A stretch of DNA of 64,000 nucleotides, from NCBI RefSeq assembly GCF_900660755.1, contig NZ_LR215050.1, positions 248,001 to 312,000 of the forward strand. Direction: 5' to 3'. Under the pieces are notes generated by a model. The model did not search any database, had not been told where the DNA came from, and was given only the letters and a program-made list of their open reading frames with translations. Shown here piece by piece: positions 33,698-42,073 of this stretch (within the stretch, counting starts at the first letter, position 1; each line of letters starts with the position of its first letter). Origin of the DNA: Acholeplasma hippikon (GTDB taxonomy: Bacteria; Bacillota_I; Bacilli_A; Acholeplasmatales; Acholeplasmataceae). The position numbers and the translations under genes are program-made.

Positions 33698-34270
33698 ATG
33701 TTAGTATTTGAAGGGGGATTTGAAAATATGGGTTTAACAGAATATCTAATTATTGGTGGTGCTTTACTACTAATTATTTTGTTAGCAGTTATTCTATTTA
33801 AGCCTAAAAAGAAAAAGGCAGTTGCTGAAAGAAAAGTTGAGCAACAAGAAATGAAAACTGAGCCTGTAAAAGTAGAACCAGCTAAAGTTGTTGAGGCAAA
33901 ATCTGAAACTGAAAAAGAAGTTGTGAAGGCTGAAGAAAAACCAGTAATGCAAGATAAGCCAAAAGCTCCAACTAAAACTGAGGTTAAAGAGACAGCAAAA
34001 GATGAGGAAACTGAAGAAGAGGAAGTTGAAGAAGATGGAAAACCAAAACGTCCTGCAAAATATCATATTTCTCAAAATAAAGATACAGATGCTGAACATG
34101 CTGGAGAATGGCGTGTAAGAAAAGAAGGTTCAACAAAAACAATTAAGTATTTTAGAACACAAAAAGAAGCTATTGAATTTGCTGAAAAACTTGCTGAAAA
34201 TCAAGACTCATCAATTGTGATTCATAAACGTGATGGATCAATTAGAAAACAAGATTATAAGAAAAAGTAA
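33698..34270 (+). CDS. single-span membrane protein with DUF2188 domain
   Basis: A 190-residue protein. Seen: one N-terminal transmembrane helix (TEYLIIGGALLLIILLAVIL), a long Lys/Glu/Pro-rich linker (about 40-118) with repeated KVEPAK-type segments, and a C-terminal DUF2188 domain (KYHISQNKDTDAEHAGEW, FRTQKEAIEFAEKLA and IVIHKRDGSIRKQDY). The linker looks disordered. ATG 33698 has the best site (AAAGGAGG); an alternative ATG at 33728 after GGGGGA would remove ten residues. DUF2188 has no established function. Confidence 0.8.
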   Translation: MLVFEGGFENMGLTEYLIIGGALLLIILLAVILFKPKKKKAVAERKVEQQEMKTEPVKVEPAKVVEAKSETEKEVVKAEEKPVMQDKPKAPTKTEVKETAKDEETEEEEVEEDGKPKRPAKYHISQNKDTDAEHAGEWRVRKEGSTKTIKYFRTQKEAIEFAEKLAENQDSSIVIHKRDGSIRKQDYKKK

Positions 34271-34273
34271 AAT

Positions 34274-34303
34274 AATCCTCCACAATGGAGGATTTTATTT
34301 TTT
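34274..34303 (+). terminator. terminator after the DUF2188 gene
   Basis: AATCCTCCA (34274-34282), CAA, TGGAGGATT (34286-34294), then T-rich sequence. Confidence 0.88.
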
Positions 34304-34348
34304 GATGTGATACAATACTAGTGATTATATAAATATAAGAGGCAAATT

Positions 34349-35125
34349 ATGCAAAAAGAAAAATTAAGATTAGCGGATTTATTTCAAGCATTTGATAATG
34401 AAGTCATCGTTGAACCACTTAAATTAACTGGTTTATCAGCACTTCAATATTTAATTAAAGAAACCGAATACTTTCAAAATAAACTTCAGTTTGATTTTGA
34501 TACGACACTTGATGTAAAACATGTATCAGAAGTAAGAAAAGAATTATTAAAACAATTACCACATATTCTACTAAAACAGTCTTTTTCAATTGATGCTAAA
34601 AAATCTGAATTCACCTCATCATTTGACAACTATGTCATTCTAGATGAAAAATCAAAGCTTAAGTTTGACTTAAGAATTGATTATCTAAATAGATCGCACA
34701 TCTTAAAACCCGAACAGTTTGCTAGAAAAGATGAAACGTTTAAGGATATTCACATCAATAGTCTTGGGTTAGCTGAAAATTACGCAATTTATATTGTTAA
34801 TTATCTAGTTAATGATGAAGATTCAAGTGTGTTAAAGACATTATTTTCTGAAAATAAAATTATAATTCAACAAGTTCCATTTATTAGAAAAATGGTTGCA
34901 TTTTACCTAAGTTTAATGGATAATCAAACAATTAATGAAAAAAAGTTATTTAATGACGTGTTAAAAGAAATAATTAATTTCAATGAAAAAGAATTAGCCT
35001 ATTTAACAAACTTTAAAAATGGAATTTATCAACCAGATATATTATTTCCTCCAACATTAGCAAAAAATATACTTAACCACCCAAAAGCATTATTAAAAAT
35101 TAAAAAAATTAACCAAGAATCGTAG
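34349..35125 (+). CDS. protein of unknown function
   Basis: A 258-residue soluble protein I do not recognise. Seen: no signal or membrane segment, predicted helices mixed with strands, a beta-rich middle (SFDNYVILDEKSKLKFDLRI) and a long alpha-helical C-terminal half. It lies 15 bases upstream of an ArsB/NhaD-type permease and probably shares its transcript. No catalytic motif stands out. A weak likeness to the helical part of AbiEii-type proteins was considered but is not supported by a nucleotidyltransferase motif. Confidence 0.6.
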   Translation: MQKEKLRLADLFQAFDNEVIVEPLKLTGLSALQYLIKETEYFQNKLQFDFDTTLDVKHVSEVRKELLKQLPHILLKQSFSIDAKKSEFTSSFDNYVILDEKSKLKFDLRIDYLNRSHILKPEQFARKDETFKDIHINSLGLAENYAIYIVNYLVNDEDSSVLKTLFSENKIIIQQVPFIRKMVAFYLSLMDNQTINEKKLFNDVLKEIINFNEKELAYLTNFKNGIYQPDILFPPTLAKNILNHPKALLKIKKINQES

Positions 35126-35140
35126 GTCTAATTATTCATC

Positions 35141-36439
35141 ATGGCAACTATTTTATTTATTATTACGATTACCGTAATGATGTTATCTTTAGTGTTTTTT
35201 CCTAAAATACATATTTTCAAAAGAAAGTTTCAAACACATTGGATAATCATTCTAATTGGAGCACTTTTATCCATTGTCTTTGGATTTGTTGACTTAAATA
35301 CATTAAAAGATATGATGTTTGCGGATTCATCAATGAATCCAGTGAAACTGATTGTACTATTTATTTTTCTAACAATTTTATCATTATTCTTAGATGAAGT
35401 AGGATTCTTCAAGTGGTTAGCCTATAAATTAATTAATAAAATAGGCTCAAAGCAAATCTATATATTTATTTCTGTATATTTATTAGCATCAGTTTTAACT
35501 GTGTTTACATCTAACGATATTATTATCTTAACCTTAACACCATTTTTAATTTATTTTTGTAAGAATACAAAAATTAAACCTTATGCTTATTTATTTGGTG
35601 TATTAACTGCAGCAAACACTTGGAGTTTACTTTTAATTATTGGTAACCCTACAAATATTTACTTAGCATCTGTGTATGAAATTGGATTTATGGAATATTT
35701 CAAAGTGATGGCTTTACCTGGTTTAGTTGCAGGATTCTCGGGATTAGGAATGATTTACTTAATTTTTAGAAATCAATTAAACCAAAAAATGGAAAAAGTA
35801 GAAGGTTTTGTTGAATTAAAAGAACCTGTATTAGTCGGTATTGCGCTAGCACATTTGATTGTTTGTATTATTTTAATGGCACTATCAAATGTGATTTCAT
35901 TAGAAATGTGGTTAATCACTGTGATAATGGCATTAAGTTTAACTTTAATTGCAATTATCTATTTAAAAATTAAGAAGATTAAGTTAACTGCTGTAACAAA
36001 TACATATAAGAAAGCTCCATGGAATTTTATTCCGATGATACTTTCAATGTTTGTATTAATTGTTTCATTAACTGAAAGTGGCGTGACAACACACTTAGCA
36101 AATTTCTTAAATGATTTAGACCCAATTTGGGGATATGGTATCTCTTCACATTTTGCAAGTAACTTAATGAATAATCAATCGATGAGTATGCTTTTTGCTG
36201 AAATCTTAAGACCTAATATAGCAGATCCTGTTGCGCTAGAAAGATTATATGCAAGTATTATCGGTTCAAACACTGGTGTTTTACTTACACCTTTTGGTGC
36301 CCTTGCAGGATTAATGTGGTTTGAATTATTAAAAAAACACAATATAGAAATTTCAATGAAGAAGTACATTACCACATTATTCATGGTAGGTTTTGTTGTA
36401 TTGGGATTAACTTTATTAACACTAAAATTTGTAATTTAA
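35141..36439 (+). CDS. ArsB/NhaD-type ion permease
   Basis: A 432-residue permease of the ion-transporter superfamily with about eleven helices. Seen: two inverted halves with the hairpin motifs FTSNDIIILTLTPFLIYF (N-terminal) and IGNPTNIYLAS, and the C-terminal matches SNLMNNQSMSMLFAE and GSNTGVLLTPFGALAG. These resemble ArsB/NhaD, which exports arsenite or exchanges Na+ for H+. No arsR or arsC is nearby, so a Na+/H+ or organic-anion role is as likely. The start at 35141 is the first ATG after an imperfect ribosome site, 15 bases past the unknown gene. Confidence 0.82.
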   Translation: MATILFIITITVMMLSLVFFPKIHIFKRKFQTHWIIILIGALLSIVFGFVDLNTLKDMMFADSSMNPVKLIVLFIFLTILSLFLDEVGFFKWLAYKLINKIGSKQIYIFISVYLLASVLTVFTSNDIIILTLTPFLIYFCKNTKIKPYAYLFGVLTAANTWSLLLIIGNPTNIYLASVYEIGFMEYFKVMALPGLVAGFSGLGMIYLIFRNQLNQKMEKVEGFVELKEPVLVGIALAHLIVCIILMALSNVISLEMWLITVIMALSLTLIAIIYLKIKKIKLTAVTNTYKKAPWNFIPMILSMFVLIVSLTESGVTTHLANFLNDLDPIWGYGISSHFASNLMNNQSMSMLFAEILRPNIADPVALERLYASIIGSNTGVLLTPFGALAGLMWFELLKKHNIEISMKKYITTLFMVGFVVLGLTLLTLKFVI

Positions 36440-36465
36440 CTTGGCAATAGCCAAGTTTTTTATTT
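36438..36465 (+). terminator. terminator after the ArsB/NhaD-type permease
   Basis: AACTTGGC (36438-36445), AATA, GCCAAGTT (36450-36457), then a T run. It overlaps the stop codon. Confidence 0.88.
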
Positions 36466-36476
36466 TTTAAAAAATA

Positions 36477-36490
36477 GGAAAACGTTTATC
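36477..36490 (+). promoter_or_regulatory. weak LacI/CcpA-type operator candidate 1
   Basis: GGAAAACGTTTATC matches 11 of 14 positions of TGWAARCGYTWNCW and has the symmetric centre AAACGTTT. It is the weakest of three such sites ahead of glgP. Confidence 0.4.
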
Positions 36491-36540
36491 TATTAAAGTT
36501 AGATTATTTAACCACAAGAAAAATGATAATTACCAAATAA

Positions 36541-36554
36541 AGTAATCGCTTTCA
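36541..36554 (-). promoter_or_regulatory. LacI/CcpA-type operator candidate 2
   Basis: AGTAATCGCTTTCA; on the minus strand TGAAAGCGATTACT, 13 of 14 positions of the cre consensus TGWAARCGYTWNCW. Confidence 0.6.
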
Positions 36555-36642
36555 ACACTCAAAATAATGAATTTTCCCATTAAAACCACTTTAATTATAA
36601 AAAAATGTAAAAATGAGTTAATATGACTTTGCGAATGATTAA

Positions 36643-36656
36643 TGTAAACGGTTGCA
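36643..36656 (+). promoter_or_regulatory. LacI/CcpA-type operator candidate 3
   Basis: TGTAAACGGTTGCA matches 13 of 14 positions of TGWAARCGYTWNCW. It lies just upstream of the glgP promoter. Confidence 0.65.
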
Positions 36657-36677
36657 CAAAAAAACCACTACTTTAGT

Positions 36678-36686
36678 ATGGTAGAA
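36678..36686 (+). promoter_or_regulatory. extended -10 promoter of glgP
   Basis: TGGTAGAAT contains TGn and the hexamer TAGAAT (36681-36686), 42 bases before ATG 36728. A TTGCAC at 36652-36657 is too far away to act as a standard -35 for this hexamer. Confidence 0.45.
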
Positions 36687-36727
36687 TTAACGTGTAATGT
36701 CAGCAAAAAACGAAAGGAATTTTAAAT

Positions 36728-39103
36728 ATGAAAGAAATTTTCTCAAATAAAGACACTTTTAAAGGTGCATTTATTGCCGCGCTAGATCATTTATTTAATA
36801 AAAATATTGAAAATGCTTCTTTATATGAAAGATATGCGACACTAGCACACCTTTTAGACAAGAAATTAGCAGAAGATTATAATAAAACAACAAATTACGT
36901 AAAAGAAAATAATTTAAAAAAGACAATCTACTTCTCAATGGAGTTTTTAATTGGACGTTTAATTACTTCTAACTTAATGAACTCAGGATATGCTCCAATT
37001 GTTCAAGCAGCTTTTAATGATTTTGGATATGACTTAAATGAAATTGAACAAGTAGAAGCAGATGCAGGATTAGGAAATGGTGGTCTTGGTAGATTAGCAG
37101 CATGTTTCTTAGATTCAGCAGCATCAGTTGCCTTACCACTGTATGGTAACTCTTTAAGATATGAAAAAGGATTCTTTGTTCAAAAAATCGAAAATAACAA
37201 ACAAGTTGAGTATCCAGATAACTGGTTAAATAATCCGTTCATTTGGGAAGAAAGAAAAGATGCTGAAGCAGTATATATTCCATTCTATGGTTATGTAGAA
37301 TATACAGTATTAAAAAATCCAGTTTGGGTTAAAGCAGTTCCTTATGATGTTAAAGTGGTTGGTGCAAATAACGAAGTGGTAACCCATTTAAGATTATGGA
37401 AAGCTGAACCTACAAGTTTACATTATAACCATGATGAATGGTATTTAAATATGGTAAGCAAAATAAATGAATCATTATATCCAGATGATTCAAAAGAAGC
37501 TGGTAAATACTTAAGATTACAACAACAATATTTATTCTCAGCTGCTGGTATTAAGTCAGCTATTAATGAACATAAAGCATTAGGTAGATCAGTTAAAGAT
37601 CTAGCTAAATACTATACATTCCAAATTAATGATACACACCCAACGTTAATCATTCCTGAATTAATGAGAATTTTAATGGATGAAGAACATTTAGGTTATG
37701 ATGAGGCATGGCAAATTGTTAATGAAACATGTGCATACACAAATCATACAATTTTAGCAGAAGCTTTAGAAAAATGGAATGTTGATATTTTCAGAAATTT
37801 ATTACCAAGAATTTATGAAATCGTTGAAGAAATGAACCGTAGATTCGTTCGTATGTTACAAGAAAAATCATATGCAGAAAATAAGATTAACGAAATGAAG
37901 TTAATTGGAAATAATAGCGTGCGTATGGCTAATATCTGTATTTATGGTTCTTACTCAGTAAATGGGGTAGCAGCACTTCATACAGAAATCTTAAAAAATA
38001 TCGAATTAAATGACTTCTATCAATTATATCCAAATAAATTTAACAATAAAACAAATGGTATCACTCATCGCCGTTGGTTATTACATATCAACCCTGAATT
38101 AGTGAAAATCATTGATAAATTAATTGGTACTGAATGGCAAAAAGATTTATCTTTAGTAAAAGCATTAGAAAACTATGCTACAGATACTAAAGTTCAAAAA
38201 CAAATTAAATCAATGAAATTAGCTAAAAAACGCGCGTTAATTCAAAAGATTAAAGAAGATACGGGTGTTGAATTAAACGAAAAAGCAATCTTCGATATTC
38301 AAATTAAACGTCTTCACGAATATAAACGTCAGTTATTAAATGTCTTAAATATCATTTATGTATACTTAAGATTAAAATCAGATAAGAACTTCAAGAAGAA
38401 TTTCCATGCACAAAACTTTATTTTTGGAGCAAAAGCAGCACCTTCATATGTGATGGCTAAAGACATTATTGAATTAATTAATAAAGTTTCACACATCATC
38501 AATAATGACCCTGAAACAAATGATTTATTAAAGGTTGTATTTGTTTCAAACTACAATGTTTCATATGCTGAATTCTTATTCCCTGCAGCTGATATTTCTG
38601 AACAAATTTCAACAGCATCAAAAGAAGCAAGCGGAACAGGTAATATGAAGTTCATGTTAAATGGAGCAGTAACTGTTGGTACATTAGATGGCGCTAACGT
38701 TGAAATTGCTGAATTAGCAGGAATGAATAATGAAATTATCTTTGGTTTAACAGCTGAAGAAGTTACAAATATTTACAAAGCAAATAATTACAATCCAAGA
38801 GCAATTTATGAACAAGATCAAAGATTACAAGATGTATTTGCATTCATTAGAACTTTAGGTGATAATGAACACTATTTTGATAATGTTTTAAACAATTTAT
38901 TAAACAAAGATTATTTCTTAGTATTAGCTGACTTTGCATCATATGTTGAAGCACAAGAAAAAGCTAATAAGTTATATCAAGATGAACAAACTTGGTATAA
39001 GATGTCAATCATGAATATCGCCAATGCAGGTTTCTTCTCATCAGACCGTACAATTTCTCAATACAACGCAGATATTTGGCATTTAAAAGAAATCAAATTC
39101 TAA
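36728..39103 (+). CDS. glgP: glycogen/alpha-glucan phosphorylase
   Basis: A 791-residue GT35 phosphorylase that releases glucose-1-phosphate from the non-reducing ends of alpha-1,4-glucans. Seen: the active-site segment EADAGLGNGGLGRLAACFLDS, the FQINDTHPTL motif, and the pyridoxal-phosphate site EASGTGNMKFMLNG with Lys641. Length is close to bacterial and maltodextrin phosphorylases. No signal peptide, so it is cytosolic. ATG 36728 follows AAAGGAA. It leads a glucan gene cluster (glgB, lacI-type gene, pulA, ROK kinase) and its 290-bp upstream region holds three LacI-type operator candidates, so sugar-dependent control is likely. Confidence 0.97.
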   Translation: MKEIFSNKDTFKGAFIAALDHLFNKNIENASLYERYATLAHLLDKKLAEDYNKTTNYVKENNLKKTIYFSMEFLIGRLITSNLMNSGYAPIVQAAFNDFGYDLNEIEQVEADAGLGNGGLGRLAACFLDSAASVALPLYGNSLRYEKGFFVQKIENNKQVEYPDNWLNNPFIWEERKDAEAVYIPFYGYVEYTVLKNPVWVKAVPYDVKVVGANNEVVTHLRLWKAEPTSLHYNHDEWYLNMVSKINESLYPDDSKEAGKYLRLQQQYLFSAAGIKSAINEHKALGRSVKDLAKYYTFQINDTHPTLIIPELMRILMDEEHLGYDEAWQIVNETCAYTNHTILAEALEKWNVDIFRNLLPRIYEIVEEMNRRFVRMLQEKSYAENKINEMKLIGNNSVRMANICIYGSYSVNGVAALHTEILKNIELNDFYQLYPNKFNNKTNGITHRRWLLHINPELVKIIDKLIGTEWQKDLSLVKALENYATDTKVQKQIKSMKLAKKRALIQKIKEDTGVELNEKAIFDIQIKRLHEYKRQLLNVLNIIYVYLRLKSDKNFKKNFHAQNFIFGAKAAPSYVMAKDIIELINKVSHIINNDPETNDLLKVVFVSNYNVSYAEFLFPAADISEQISTASKEASGTGNMKFMLNGAVTVGTLDGANVEIAELAGMNNEIIFGLTAEEVTNIYKANNYNPRAIYEQDQRLQDVFAFIRTLGDNEHYFDNVLNNLLNKDYFLVLADFASYVEAQEKANKLYQDEQTWYKMSIMNIANAGFFSSDRTISQYNADIWHLKEIKF

Positions 39104-39105
39104 CA

Positions 39106-39130
39106 AAAACTGCCATAACGGCAGTTTTTT
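39106..39130 (+). terminator. terminator between glgP and glgB
   Basis: AAAACTGCC (39106-39114), ATAAC, GGCAGTTTT (39120-39128), then T. Confidence 0.88.
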
Positions 39131-39131
39131 C

Positions 39132-39155
39132 ATTTTACTTATAGTAAAATATAAT
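39132..39155 (+). promoter_or_regulatory. glgB promoter region with 8-bp inverted repeat
   Basis: ATTTTACT (39132-39139), TAT, AGTAAAAT (39143-39150) is a perfect inverted repeat that runs into the -10 box TATAAT (39150-39155). It could be an operator. Confidence 0.45.
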
Positions 39156-39176
39156 TAAAGATCAAAGGGGAATAAT

Positions 39177-41021
39177 ATGAATAAAATAGACGGACATATA
39201 GATTTATATCTTTTAGGTAAAGACTACTTAGCTTATGAATTTTTAGGTTCTAAGTTAAATAAAGATAAAGATGGACGTATAATTTCAACAACTTTCACAG
39301 TATATGCACCGAATGCCAAAGAAGTTAGACTTTTATCTAGTTTCAATAATTATGAAGGTTGGAAACATGTGCTAACAAAAGTGCACCCTCAAGGTTTCTT
39401 TTCAATTACGATACCTGAGAATTTAGAATGGGCTACTTATCGTTATGAACTTCATTTAAATAGTGGTGAAATAATCTATAAATCAGATCCGTTTGCGTAT
39501 TATGCAGAAGAAAGACCAAATAATGCGTCAAAAGTATATGACATTGATGGTTATACTTGGCATGATCAAAAATGGTTTGAAACAAAGAAAAAAGTTTATC
39601 AAGAACCATTTTTAATTTATGAACTACATTTAGGATCATGGAAAAAAAAGGATGGTAACTTCATTAGATATAACGAAATCGTTGATGACTTAATTAATTA
39701 TGTCAAAGAAAATGGATTTACACATATTGAACTCATGCCAATTTATGAACATCCACTTGATGATTCATGGGGATATCAAGGTACAGGATTTTTTGCCGCA
39801 ACATCACGTTATGGGACGCCAAAAGATTTAATGTACTTTATTGATAGATGCCATGAAGCAGGTATTGGCGTAATTATTGACTGGGTTTTAGGTCATATTA
39901 ATAAAGACTGGTTTGGATTATCTAAATTTGATGGAACCTACCTTTATGAGTTCGAGGATGATTTAAGAAGAGAAAATGTTGTTTGGGGTACAAGTAACAT
40001 TGACTTTGATAAGGGAATTTCAAGAAGTTTCATGCAATCAGCACTTAATTTTTGGGTTGATTACTTCCATGTTGATGGCTTTAGAATTGATGCAGTATCA
40101 AACTTAATTTATCACTTAGGAAATCGTGATATGGGAGAAAACACAGGTGCCTTAAGTTTCTTAAGACAAGTATCTAATCATCTATTTAGCAAGGATGACA
40201 GAATTATTTTCTCAGCAGAAGATTCTACTGATTATGCCAGAGTAACATGGCCAACCGATATTGGTGGTGTAGGATTTAACTATAAATGGAATATGGGCTT
40301 TATGAATGATACATTGAAGTACTTCAAAGAAGACCCAATCTATAGAAAGTATCATCACGATAAAATAACATTTGGTTTAGTTTATACATATAATGAACAA
40401 TTTATCTTACCATTTAGTCACGATGAAGTGGTTCACTTAAAAGGTTCATTATTAAATAAAATGCCTGGAACGTATGAACAAAAATTCCAAAACTATCGTT
40501 TACTTTTAACACTATGGATGACACATCCAGGTAAAAAGTTACTCTTTATGGGACAAGAATTTGCTCAATATGATGAATGGAATTTTAAACAAGAATTGGA
40601 TTGGGGTTTATTAAACTATCCAATTCATGATTCTGCAAATAGGTATTTTAAAGATTTGGCTAAAATTTATAGAACAAATGATGCTCTATATAAATATGAT
40701 CATCAACCGAAAGGATTTGTGTGGTTAGCATCTGATCATGTAGACTCATCTGTTTTTGCTTATATGAGACAATCAGACAATGAAACATTAGTGATTGTCT
40801 TAAATATGACACCAAACTATTATGAATCATATGAAATACCAGTACCTTTTGAAGGTCAATATGAAGAAATTTTAAATTCTGATAAAGATATTTATGCTGG
40901 TTATGGACAATATAATGGATTACCATTAAAAGCTATAAATGAGCCAAGAGGTCATTTTAATTATCATCTTAAAATTAAACTAGGTTCATTAACAGGTCTA
41001 ATTTTAAGATTAAAAAAATAG
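39177..41021 (+). CDS. glgB: 1,4-alpha-glucan branching enzyme
   Basis: A 614-residue GH13 branching enzyme, which cuts an alpha-1,4 chain and reattaches it by an alpha-1,6 bond. Seen: N-terminal CBM48-like domain (FTVYAPNAKEVRLLSSFNNY), then the barrel with HLELMPIYEHP-type and DGFRIDAV (nucleophile Asp305), FSAEDST (acid Glu348) and LPFSHDEVVH. It is short of the E. coli enzyme because the extra N-terminal domain is missing, as in many bacteria. ATG 39177 follows AAAGGGG. It has its own promoter behind the glgP terminator. No glgA or glgC is seen in the window, so the source of the glucan is open. Confidence 0.96.
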   Translation: MNKIDGHIDLYLLGKDYLAYEFLGSKLNKDKDGRIISTTFTVYAPNAKEVRLLSSFNNYEGWKHVLTKVHPQGFFSITIPENLEWATYRYELHLNSGEIIYKSDPFAYYAEERPNNASKVYDIDGYTWHDQKWFETKKKVYQEPFLIYELHLGSWKKKDGNFIRYNEIVDDLINYVKENGFTHIELMPIYEHPLDDSWGYQGTGFFAATSRYGTPKDLMYFIDRCHEAGIGVIIDWVLGHINKDWFGLSKFDGTYLYEFEDDLRRENVVWGTSNIDFDKGISRSFMQSALNFWVDYFHVDGFRIDAVSNLIYHLGNRDMGENTGALSFLRQVSNHLFSKDDRIIFSAEDSTDYARVTWPTDIGGVGFNYKWNMGFMNDTLKYFKEDPIYRKYHHDKITFGLVYTYNEQFILPFSHDEVVHLKGSLLNKMPGTYEQKFQNYRLLLTLWMTHPGKKLLFMGQEFAQYDEWNFKQELDWGLLNYPIHDSANRYFKDLAKIYRTNDALYKYDHQPKGFVWLASDHVDSSVFAYMRQSDNETLVIVLNMTPNYYESYEIPVPFEGQYEEILNSDKDIYAGYGQYNGLPLKAINEPRGHFNYHLKIKLGSLTGLILRLKK

Positions 41022-41040
41022 GAAACTTTCGTTTCCTATC
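41011..41040. terminator. bidirectional terminator between glgB and the LacI-type gene
   Basis: ATAGGAAAC (41018-41026), TTTC, GTTTCCTAT (41031-41039). Seven A before the left arm give a U-tract for the minus-strand gene; the right side is less T-rich. The stem overlaps both gene ends. Confidence 0.85.
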
Positions 41041-42007
41041 TTGTAGATTTTCTTTCAATGATTTCAACATCAATCACTTCATGCAATGTGTCTAATTCAA
41101 CACCGCGAATTAATCGTGTAATGTTTAAGAAGGCTTGTTTTCCTAATAAATTAATTGGTTGACTGATTGTTGAGATTGGTGGATTAACCCATTCACAGAA
41201 TGGTGTGTTGTCATATCCAATGATTTGCACATCTTCTGGAACGCGTCTTCCAATTTTTTGGAGTGTTGATTGAACAACAAGTGCTAATGTATCTGAGTAA
41301 CAGAAGATACCATCAATATGAGGGTTAGCACGTAAGATTTGTTCAATTAACTTCGCATCAGGATTAACTAAGTCAAAGTCAAAGATTTCTGCATATAAAT
41401 TATGTTTAGCAATTTCTTTTTTGAATCCTAAAGTTCTTTCGATGGTTGTCATTAAGAAAGAAGGTCCTCTAAAGACTGCTAAATTTTTAGAACCACCTTT
41501 AATTAATTTTTGTGCCGCTAATTCACCAGCTTTGACGCTATCGGCAGTAATTGAAGGAATGGTTTCATCTAAAATGTGGTCAATCGTGATGATTGGAACT
41601 TTCATTTCATCTAATTTGTTTGCATTTTGGAAATTTGAAGCAATAATAATACCTTCAATATTATATTGTTCAAAGAATTTAATATATTCAAGCTCACGTT
41701 CAGGATCATCTTGAACGTTGAAGAACATGATTTTATATCCGTTTGCTTGAGCTTGAGCCTCAATACTTTCTAAAAGTTGGCCGTAGAAATATGGTCCGAT
41801 GTGAGGAACGATCACAGCGATAATTTTACTAGAACGATTTGTTAAACTTCTAGCTAACTGATTAGGAACAAATCCTAATTCTTTAATTGTTTTGTCAATA
41901 AGAACCTTTGTTTCTTCATGAACATAACCTTTTTGGTTAATGACTCTCGAAACAGTTGAAATGGATACGTTTGCTTTCTTAGCTACATCTTTAATAGTTG
42001 GTTTCAT
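41036..42007 (-). CDS. LacI/GalR-family transcriptional regulator
   Basis: A 323-residue repressor. Seen: N-terminal helix-turn-helix TIKDVAKKANVSISTVSRVI, hinge GFVPNQLARSLTNRSSK, and a periplasmic-binding-protein-like ligand domain (IAVIVPHIGPYFYGQLLESIE) ending VEIIERKSTR. It lies between glgB and pulA on the opposite strand; the operator-like sites ahead of glgP have the CG-centred palindrome this family binds, so it is the likely local regulator of glucan use (ligand probably a maltodextrin or phosphorylated sugar). A global CcpA role cannot be excluded. The start follows AGGGGGA (minus strand). Confidence 0.9.
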   Translation of the reverse strand: MKPTIKDVAKKANVSISTVSRVINQKGYVHEETKVLIDKTIKELGFVPNQLARSLTNRSSKIIAVIVPHIGPYFYGQLLESIEAQAQANGYKIMFFNVQDDPERELEYIKFFEQYNIEGIIIASNFQNANKLDEMKVPIITIDHILDETIPSITADSVKAGELAAQKLIKGGSKNLAVFRGPSFLMTTIERTLGFKKEIAKHNLYAEIFDFDLVNPDAKLIEQILRANPHIDGIFCYSDTLALVVQSTLQKIGRRVPEDVQIIGYDNTPFCEWVNPPISTISQPINLLGKQAFLNITRLIRGVELDTLHEVIDVEIIERKSTR

Positions 42008-42073
42008 AATTGTCCCCCTGTATATAAGTCAATTTTATCATAATTAGTTTAAAAAATAAGAAAGCGAGTCTAT

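Noticed and set aside
34349-35125. AbiEii-type toxin
   Set aside because: No nucleotidyltransferase GS motif or paired aspartates, and no antitoxin gene next to it.
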